From: CAYMLQ01 sp964390795
GTDB lineage: Bacteria > Verrucomicrobiota > Kiritimatiellia > RFP12 > UBA1067
Assembly: GCA_964390795.1 (NCBI GenBank)
Contig: CAYMLQ010000111.1
Location: 1-14,826, forward strand
Length of the DNA stretch: 14,826 nucleotides
Direction of reading: 5' to 3'
Position numbers and translations under genes: made by a program. Positions within the stretch are counted from its first letter, which is position 1, and each line of letters begins with the position of its first letter. Shown one piece after another: positions 1 through 3,991 of this stretch. The notes under the pieces were generated by a model. The model saw only the letters and a program-made list of their open reading frames with translations. It did no database searches and had not been told where the DNA came from.

Positions 1-1006
1 AGTCCGAGCTGAACGCGCCGTGGTTGTTCGTGTCGGTCTTGAGGTTCGGGATCAGGTCGAATTTCTCGAAGAAGTCCTTGCGCTCCGTCAGCAGGTCGCG
101 CAGCAGCAGCTCGTAGTTCGCGGGGTCGTAGCCCGCCGGCTTGGGGAACGGCACCCGGTTGGGCGCGTGCCGGGTCAGGCAGGTGCGAAAACAGTAGGCC
201 TGCACGCGCCGGTCGCCGTCGCCGGTCTTTCCCGGAGGCTCGGTCGAGACATACGGCAGCACGCCGCTCGCCGGATCGCCCGGCACCTTATACGGCGACG
301 TCGGCGTCATGAAGTAGTGCCGGTGGTGCTTGTACGCCTCAAGCTGAACCCCGTTCCACGTCTCGCCGTAGACGCTGTTGGCCTCGCGTCCCACATGGTA
401 AGACACGCCCGCAGCTGCCATCAGGTCGCCCTCGTAAGTGGCATCGATGAACACCTTGGCCTTAAAGGTTCTGCCGCTCAGCATGGTGGCGGAGACGATG
501 CGCCCCGCCTGCTTGACCACACCCGTCTCGCGGTTCAGCCATTCGTTGCGGTAAACCGGCACCTTGTGCTCCGCCAGCCACGCGTTGAAGATCGCCTCGG
601 CGACGTGCGGCTCGAACGTCCACATGGTCTGCTCGCTGTCCACCCGGGCGCGGCTGCCCTGCCCCTCGTTCTTGAACTCCGCGCTCTTCTGCCACCTCCA
701 GGCTTGAGGCGAGTTATAGTGCTGATAAATCTTCGTGTAAAATTCGCGCGCCATACCCCCCACCGCCTTGGTGTTGCCGGCGTCGGTGTAGCCCAGCCCG
801 CCTGCGCTCAGTCCGCCCAGATGGACATCCGGCCCCACGAGGATGACGGACTTGCCCAATCGCGCGGCCTGCACCGCCGCCACCACGCCCGAGGCCGTGC
901 CGCCGTACACCACGATGTCCGCCTCAACCACCCGCGATCCCGCGAGACGGCACCCCGCCGCCAGCAGAATCCCACCCATCATTCCGGCGACCCTACCACG
1001 TTTCAT
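1..1006 (-). CDS. FAD-dependent oxidoreductase, secreted or lipoprotein, 3' end outside the window
   Basis: The first 335 residues of a minus-strand gene can be read; the C-terminus lies beyond base 1. The start ATG at 1004-1006 has a GAGGTG ribosome site about five bases upstream. Residues 1-19 form a signal-like segment with positive residues, a hydrophobic run and LLAAGC, which may be a lipobox (Ala rather than Leu at -3, so uncertain). Residues 30-57 form the dinucleotide-binding strand-loop-helix (ADIVVYGGTASGVVAA), the variant Rossmann motif usual in the FAD_oxidored family (PF12831). Around residues 185-200 is the family-typical FIDATYEGDLMAAAGV, followed by a GRE motif. Such enzymes are common beside glycoside hydrolases and sulfatases in PVC bacteria; the substrate cannot be told. 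The gene starts 46 bp after the yoeB stop on the same strand, so read-through from the TA promoter is possible. Family assignment is secure; the reaction is not. Confidence 0.9.
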   Translation of the reverse strand, partial: MKRGRVAGMMGGILLAAGCRLAGSRVVEADIVVYGGTASGVVAAVQAARLGKSVILVGPDVHLGGLSAGGLGYTDAGNTKAVGGMAREFYTKIYQHYNSPQAWRWQKSAEFKNEGQGSRARVDSEQTMWTFEPHVAEAIFNAWLAEHKVPVYRNEWLNRETGVVKQAGRIVSATMLSGRTFKAKVFIDATYEGDLMAAAGVSYHVGREANSVYGETWNGVQLEAYKHHRHYFMTPTSPYKVPGDPASGVLPYVSTEPPGKTGDGDRRVQAYCFRTCLTRHAPNRVPFPKPAGYDPANYELLLRDLLTERKDFFEKFDLIPNLKTDTNNHGAFSSD

Positions 1007-1052
1007 TTCCGCACCTCGTGTTTTTCGTTCAGGACACAACTGCGCTGTCGTT

Positions 1053-1319
1053 TCATTCATCATGCGACCAGAGCCGGATGACCTTGACGGTCTTAACGTC
1101 AGCCAACACCTGATAGACAAGCCGATGCTGGATATTCACGCGCCTAGAATACGCGCCGGACAGATCGCCGACGAGTTTCTCATCGGGAGGCGGCTTCTGA
1201 AACGGGTCTTTCTCAAGAATCGCGAGAAGCCGTTCTGCCTGTGGTTTCAAACCCGAAGCCCGGAGCCTCTTTGCATCTTTCTGGGCTTGCTTGGTGAAGA
1301 CAAGCGTCCAGTTCACCAT
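1053..1319 (-). CDS. yoeB: YoeB/Txe-family mRNA interferase toxin
   Basis: An 88-residue protein of the size usual for YoeB (E. coli YoeB is 84). YoeB binds the ribosomal A site and cuts mRNA. Conserved landmarks line up: E47 (E. coli E46), the block LSGAYSRRVNIQHRLVY with R66 (E. coli R65), and the C-terminal LWSHDE with H86 (E. coli H83). The family usually ends SHYE or HYH; here the penultimate residue is Asp87 in place of the conserved active-site Tyr84, so activity could be altered. The start at 1319 was chosen over an in-frame ATG at 1337 because AAGGAG lies at a proper distance and the ATG overlaps the antitoxin stop by 7 nt, the usual coupling in this family. The antitoxin gene lies directly upstream. 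Confidence 0.93.
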   Translation of the reverse strand: MVNWTLVFTKQAQKDAKRLRASGLKPQAERLLAILEKDPFQKPPPDEKLVGDLSGAYSRRVNIQHRLVYQVLADVKTVKVIRLWSHDE

Positions 1320-1555
1320 TTCAACTCCTTGTCGCATTTGCTGACTGGAGTCCTCATCCCGGACTGGATGGATTTCCTCATTCCGGGAATCGCTGTGAGA
1401 AACAAAGTCTCCTGGATGGCCTGCCAGTCGTCCTGGGAAACAAGGACAGCGGAACTCCTCTTGCCCGTGATCTGGACGGTCATGTGGGAATCCGCCACCT
1501 CATCCAAAAGGCCATACAAGGATTTTCGAGCCTCTGTGGCCGTGAGTGTTGTCAT
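1313..1555 (-). CDS. yefM: YefM/Phd-family antitoxin
   Basis: An 80-residue protein. The N-terminus MTTLTATEARKSLYGLLDEV followed by VQITGKRSSAVLVSQDDWQAIQETL is the typical YefM/Phd DNA-binding fold; the C-terminal part (about residues 55-80) would wrap and inhibit the YoeB toxin. The gene precedes yoeB and its TGA overlaps the toxin ATG by 7 nt, so translation is probably coupled. An AGGGA sequence about 8 bases upstream of the ATG is the likely ribosome site. A strong sigma-70-like promoter overlapped by two CGTACG palindromes lies immediately upstream, which fits autoregulation by the YefM-YoeB complex. Confidence 0.93.
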   Translation of the reverse strand: MTTLTATEARKSLYGLLDEVADSHMTVQITGKRSSAVLVSQDDWQAIQETLFLTAIPGMRKSIQSGMRTPVSKCDKELKW

Positions 1556-1569
1556 AAGCCATTCCCTTT

Positions 1570-1608
1570 CGTACGCAATATCGTACGTCAGCCCTCTCGT
1601 TCTGTCAA
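1570..1608 (-). promoter_or_regulatory. yefM-yoeB promoter with double-palindrome operator
   Basis: On the minus strand, TTGACA (1603-1608) is a perfect -35 box, followed by a 17-bp spacer and TACGAT (1580-1585) as the -10. Two CGTACG palindromes lie at 1582-1587 and 1570-1575, with centres exactly 12 bp apart; one overlaps the -10 box and the other the expected start of transcription. The E. coli yefM operator also has a long and a short palindrome sharing a similar core (TGTACA) with about this spacing. The downstream palindrome is the longer one (TT.CGTACG.AA). Repressor binding is inferred, not shown. Confidence 0.75.
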
Positions 1609-1617
1609 GCCGACGCA

Positions 1618-1626
1618 GGATGATTC
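1618..1626 (+). repeat. left copy of the 9-bp target-site duplication
   Basis: GGATGATTC, identical to the copy on the other side of the MITE-like element. Removing the element and one copy would restore an uninterrupted sequence joining the yefM upstream region to the inverted repeat at 1759. Confidence 0.7.
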
Positions 1627-1758
1627 CAGCAGTTCTAAATTTGACTTCTGAGCCACGGGAATGCAGGCTAAAGCCTGTACTACGAACGGTTTCTTACACG
1701 GAAAGAAGCGTTTGTAGTGCAGCCTTCAGGCTGTCTCAAGCCAAATTTAGAATTGCTG
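1627..1758. mobile_element. 132-bp MITE-like element with 19-bp TIRs and 9-bp target duplication
   Basis: The ends are CAGCAGTTCTAAATTTGAC (1627-1645) and, read on the other strand, CAGCAATTCTAAATTTGGC (1740-1758), matching at 17 of 19 positions. The element is flanked by the identical 9-mer GGATGATTC at 1618-1626 and 1759-1767, as expected of a transposition target duplication. Inside, a second pair of inverted arms (1665-1688 and 1709-1732, 19 of 24 matching) each carry a small hairpin (AGGCT..AGCCT and AGCCT..AGGCT). There is no room for a transposase, so movement would need an enzyme supplied in trans. The insertion lies about 10 bp upstream of the yefM -35 box. The transposase family cannot be named; 9-bp duplications occur in several IS families. 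Confidence 0.75.
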
Positions 1759-1767
1759 GGATGATTC
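1759..1767 (+). repeat. right copy of the 9-bp target-site duplication
   Basis: GGATGATTC, the second perfect copy. It also forms the outer end of the left arm of the next inverted repeat (1759-1856), so the element inserted at the edge of an existing repeat. Confidence 0.7.
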
Positions 1768-1856
1768 GGAAATCAGGAAGGGAGTCCCAAGGTCCCTTAT
1801 TATAGAAATCCCAGCGACTGCCGAATCGTCCGGTTTCCTGTTTTCCAGATTCATCC
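1759..1856. repeat. long imperfect inverted repeat
   Basis: The left arm (1759-1779) starts GGATGATTCGGAAATCAG. The right arm (1835-1856), read on the other strand, starts GGATGAATCTGGAAAACAG. They match over about 21 positions with two substitutions and a one-base gap. The middle contains a smaller stem, AAGGGA..TCCCTT. It could be an older non-autonomous element or a structured RNA; no coding capacity is visible. Confidence 0.6.
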
Positions 1857-1872
1857 CAGCAGCCCTTTTTCG

Positions 1873-1947
1873 CACGCCAAGACCCGGAGACCCAAAGGTA
1901 AGAAGAGCTTCTTTCTCATCTTTGCGTCTTTGGGTCTTCTTGGCGTG
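1873..1947. repeat. 75-bp inverted repeat, intergenic-repeat type
   Basis: The arms are CACGCCAAGA and AGACCCAAAG, both perfectly repeated in inverted form at the right side, with a 5-base insert (CCCGG) in the left arm only. A small AAGAAG/CTTCTT stem sits near the apex. The CACGCCAAGA...CAAAG wording resembles dispersed intergenic repeats seen in many environmental bacterial genomes; this is from memory and was not searched. Confidence 0.6.
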
Positions 1948-1991
1948 AACCAATCTACCCTGTGTCTGCCCGTCCGTCGCTCGTTTGTCCT

Positions 1992-2015
1992 ATTCACTTC
2001 TCATGAGAAGCGAAT
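1992..2015. repeat. near-perfect 24-bp palindrome
   Basis: ATTC, one mismatched base, the 14-bp perfect palindrome CTTCTCATGAGAAG, one mismatched base, GAAT. No T-run follows on either strand, so it does not look like a terminator. It could be a protein-binding site, but no gene starts close by. Confidence 0.5.
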
Positions 2016-2089
2016 ACGAATTAGCATGACCATCCGGCGTTTGAGCGAATAATGACGCCACTACGCGCGCACCGCAAATAGGCAAAAAT

Positions 2090-2118
2090 GGGTCGTTGTA
2101 TGATGCCGAATACGACCC
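2090..2118. repeat. 7-bp inverted repeat
   Basis: GGGTCGT at 2090-2096 pairs perfectly with ACGACCC at 2112-2118 across a 15-base loop. It lies in the gene-free stretch upstream of the PIN-type TA pair. Its role is unknown and it may be chance. Confidence 0.35.
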
Positions 2119-2200
2119 TTGTACGACACAATGAGAAGCTACCGTCAGGGCACCTTTTCGCTTGCCACAAGAACTTCACAAGAAGGAGGCGCGTTGCGGC

Positions 2201-2220
2201 CGGGGACAGGAATGTCCCCG
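2201..2220. repeat. perfect 8-bp stem hairpin
   Basis: CGGGGACA (2201-2208), loop GGAA, TGTCCCCG (2213-2220). It is a GC-rich perfect stem with a tetraloop but no following T-run, so it is more like a REP-type palindrome than a terminator. It lies about 30 bp upstream of the candidate -35 of the second TA operon. Confidence 0.5.
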
Positions 2221-2249
2221 CTCCCAAGCTTCGCGCTTCGCGGGCGGCA

Positions 2250-2278
2250 TTGACAAGTTCGCGAAGGAGTGCGAAAAT
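2250..2278 (+). promoter_or_regulatory. candidate promoter of the antitoxin-PIN operon
   Basis: TTGACA (2250-2255) is a perfect -35 box, followed 17 bp later by GAAAAT (2273-2278), a 4-of-6 match to the -10 consensus. The 8-bp palindrome TTCGCGAA (2258-2265) sits within the spacer and could be an operator for the antitoxin. The start codon lies 32 bp downstream of the -10, which is a sensible leader length. Confidence 0.5.
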
Positions 2279-2310
2279 AAGTCCGAATTTTGATTCTGAA
2301 AGGAGTTCGC

Positions 2311-2604
2311 ATGAACACGCTAGCCGCAACGGAAATTAAGCGCCGGGGCATGGGGATCGCCGATCCGCTGCTCGCGAAAGGGCCGGTTCATATCATCAAG
2401 AACAACCGGCCTCAGTATGTCTTGCTCAGGGAGGCCGATTTCGCGTCGCTGATGAAGAGGAACGCCTCAGCGACCGCGCCGAAAGAAACCTCCGCCGCTG
2501 CCGACTTCAAGGCCCAACGAGACGCGATTTGGGGAAGACGGATGTTTTCAAAGGACGAAACCGAACGCATGACCCAATGGGAAGCCGAGCGGGAAGGGGT
2601 TTGA
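2311..2604 (+). CDS. Phd/YefM-like antitoxin paired with a PIN toxin
   Basis: A 97-residue protein. The start at 2311 has AAAGGAG six bases upstream; an in-frame ATG at 2290 lacks a proper site and would put the SD inside the gene. Residues 1-48 (MNTLAATEIKRRGMGIADPL, then GPVHIIKNNRPQYVLLREADF) match the prevent-host-death type DNA-binding fold. Residues 50-70 are Ala/Thr/Lys-rich and probably disordered. Residues 70-97 (IWGRRMFSKDETERMTQWEA) are charged and are the likely toxin-binding tail. The stop is only 2 nt before the toxin start, so the two are surely co-expressed. The antitoxin probably represses its own promoter, as is usual for the class. Confidence 0.85.
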   Translation: MNTLAATEIKRRGMGIADPLLAKGPVHIIKNNRPQYVLLREADFASLMKRNASATAPKETSAAADFKAQRDAIWGRRMFSKDETERMTQWEAEREGV

Positions 2605-2606
2605 TT

Positions 2607-3056
2607 ATGCTCTTTGCCGACACCTCCTTTTTGTGTTCGCTTCTGCGCAATGACGAGCATACCGGTGCGGCCGACGCCTGCAGGCAACGGTATCTCGAAC
2701 CCCTGGCCGTTTCGGACTGGGTGGTGCTGGAGTTTGAGCATGCGGCCAGATTGCAGACGTTCAGATTCTTACACGACCGCACGCAAGGGTATTCACGGGG
2801 CGAAACGGAGCGCCTGCTGACGACCTTGCTTGAAAACATATCAAACGGCATTTTTCAAGTCCACCCGGTCGATTGGGCTGAGGTTCTGGCAAAGGCGTCT
2901 GAACTGAGCGCCGCATATACGACAAGAAACGGTCATCGCTTAACCGACACGCTGCATGTCGCTACCGCGCTCCGACTCCAGGCGGATTTCTTTTTGACCT
3001 TCGACAGCAATCAAGCCTCGCTTGCCCGTCATGTCGGCTTGCGCGTCTTGCCATAA
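2607..3056 (+). CDS. PIN-domain toxin (VapC-like ribonuclease)
   Basis: A 149-residue protein, slightly longer than a typical VapC. It starts MLFADTS with the first metal-binding acidic residue D5. E42 (within VVLEFEH), D114 (LTDTLHVATA) and D133 (FLTFDSNQ) complete the usual PIN acidic set for Mg/Mn-dependent RNA cleavage. The ATG at 2607 was chosen because it directly follows the antitoxin stop (2-nt gap), has GGGAAGGGG upstream, and begins the domain at its canonical strand. The target RNA is unknown. The gene converges with the ThuA-like gene on the other strand. Confidence 0.9.
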   Translation: MLFADTSFLCSLLRNDEHTGAADACRQRYLEPLAVSDWVVLEFEHAARLQTFRFLHDRTQGYSRGETERLLTTLLENISNGIFQVHPVDWAEVLAKASELSAAYTTRNGHRLTDTLHVATALRLQADFFLTFDSNQASLARHVGLRVLP

Positions 3057-3083
3057 GCCGTTCGAAAATTCGTTTCAGGCTGA

Positions 3084-3130
3084 GAGGGCTCGCTCCCCTT
3101 CCTGTTTTCCTAATTCAAAACAGCGCCCTC
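3084..3130. terminator. candidate hairpin between convergent genes
   Basis: Outer stem GAGGGC (3084-3089) / GCCCTC (3125-3130). Inner stem CTGTTTT (3102-3108) / AAAACAG (3117-3123) with an 8-base loop. It lies between the ends of the PIN toxin gene (plus) and the ThuA-like gene (minus), where a bidirectional terminator is expected. No clear T-run follows the outer stem, so assignment is tentative. Confidence 0.35.
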
Positions 3131-3148
3131 CGCATACAGCCTGCGCGC

Positions 3149-3889
3149 TCACTTCCCCGCAGCCCAGATCACCGCGTTGGCCATTATCTTGCGGATCTCC
3201 GCGTCGAAGTAGATCGGGTTGGTCTCGTGGCCCAACTGGAGGTAGAAGTAGCGCGCCTTGCCGACGTTCCAGCAGAAGCCCATCTTGGCGTCCTCCTTGA
3301 CCCCGTCCTTGTGAACCTGCACGCCGGTCAGCGGAACCTGGTCCGTCGGCGGCACCGCGTACGGGTCGCTGTAGCGCTCGTCGTTCGCGACCGTGAACTC
3401 GGCCTTCACGCCCTTGACGATCGGATGATCCGGCATCGCGACCTTGACGACCGTCTCCTTGTTGTCGCCCTTATACGCGGCAAACGTGCAGGGCGTTCCC
3501 ATCAGACGCTTGTTGGGTTTGGCGAAGTGCGCGGAGTGCAGCGCGATGAAGCCCATGCCCTCTTCCTTGACGCGCTTCTCGATCTTGTTCACCAGTTCGT
3601 CTTTGACATCGCCGTGCTTCTTGTGGCCCCACCACACCAGCACGTCGGCCTTGGCCAGCAAGGCGTCGGTCAGCCCCTGCTCCGGGTCGCTCAGGTTCGC
3701 AACCACCACGTCCCACTCCTTCATCTGTTCGGACGCGCGCAGGCCCTCGGCGATCGCCCCGTTGATGTCGTTCGGATAGACATTCTTCGGCGCGGTGCCC
3801 TCGGACCACACCACCACCGTCTTTTTCGTCTGCGCCATGCCGCAGAACGCCACGCCCGCCACCAACGCCGCCAACATCATCTTGGTCAT
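3149..3889 (-). CDS. secreted ThuA-domain protein
   Basis: A 246-residue protein. Residues 1-20 are a signal peptide (MTKMMLAALVAGVAFCGMAQ). The rest is a full ThuA-like domain (PF06283), a glutamine-amidotransferase-like fold lacking a proven reaction; it shows ADVLVWWGHKKHGDV (81-95), GFIALHSAHF (113-122), DHPIVKGV (154-161) and NVGKARYFYLQLGHETNP (208-225), all typical of the family. It is named after trehalose utilisation, but in PVC bacteria such proteins occur in many carbohydrate contexts and the substrate cannot be inferred. AAGGA lies six bases before the ATG. The gene is separated from the upstream Ig/YD gene by an intrinsic terminator and has its own candidate promoter, so it is probably expressed independently. 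Confidence 0.92.
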   Translation of the reverse strand: MTKMMLAALVAGVAFCGMAQTKKTVVVWSEGTAPKNVYPNDINGAIAEGLRASEQMKEWDVVVANLSDPEQGLTDALLAKADVLVWWGHKKHGDVKDELVNKIEKRVKEEGMGFIALHSAHFAKPNKRLMGTPCTFAAYKGDNKETVVKVAMPDHPIVKGVKAEFTVANDERYSDPYAVPPTDQVPLTGVQVHKDGVKEDAKMGFCWNVGKARYFYLQLGHETNPIYFDAEIRKIMANAVIWAAGK

Positions 3890-3922
3890 TGCTTGTCCTT
3901 TTTGTTTGTCACTGGAATACAG

Positions 3923-3958
3923 AAAAAACGCGCCTCAAGCCCCAGCTTGAATGCGCGT
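3923..3958 (-). terminator. intrinsic terminator after the YD/Ig gene
   Basis: Read on the minus strand: stem ACGCGC, inner GCTTG/CAAGC stem around a 4-base loop, closing GCGCGT, then a run of T residues (T6, opposite 3923-3928). It begins 34 bp after the stop codon of the 835-residue gene and ends 34 bp before the ThuA gene start. This is a good Rho-independent terminator. Confidence 0.75.
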
Positions 3959-3988
3959 ATTGTAAAGAAAGGCGGGCCTTATGGTCAA
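3959..3988 (-). promoter_or_regulatory. candidate promoter of the ThuA-like gene
   Basis: On the minus strand, TTGACC (3983-3988) and TACAAT (3959-3964) are 5-of-6 matches to both consensus boxes, spaced 18 bp. The -10 box abuts the terminator stem, so a transcript starting about 7 bases downstream would begin inside the hairpin and lack its upstream arm, escaping termination. Confidence 0.45.
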
Positions 3989-3991
3989 CAC

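Larger units (their letters stand above)
1556..2310. other. gene-free, repeat-rich island between two divergent toxin-antitoxin loci
   Basis: No convincing gene is present in these 755 bases; short open frames here lack ribosome sites and family signatures. The stretch holds, in order: the yefM promoter/operator, a MITE-like element with target duplication (1618-1767), a long inverted repeat (1759-1856), a second long inverted repeat (1873-1947), a near-perfect 24-bp palindrome (1992-2015), a 7-bp stem (2090-2118), an 8-bp stem hairpin (2201-2220) and the candidate promoter of the second TA pair. Confidence 0.7.

Noticed and set aside
20..1081. 353-residue open frame on the plus strand
   Set aside because: Antisense to the FAD-dependent oxidoreductase, which shows clear conserved motifs on the minus strand.
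1317..1337. Upstream ATG at 1337 as yoeB start
   Set aside because: It would increase overlap with yefM and place the AAGGAG ribosome site inside the coding region; 1319 is better.
1747..1953. 68-residue open frame on the minus strand
   Set aside because: It consists entirely of inverted-repeat sequence and has no ribosome site.
2088..2339. 83-residue open frame, with MMPN at its start faintly recalling the MPNH motif of REP-associated transposases
   Set aside because: The catalytic His pair and all other family features are missing, and it runs over a hairpin and the antitoxin promoter; most likely chance.
2529..2606. Upstream start for the PIN toxin
   Set aside because: It would overlap the antitoxin by 76 bp and add residues before the canonical first PIN strand.
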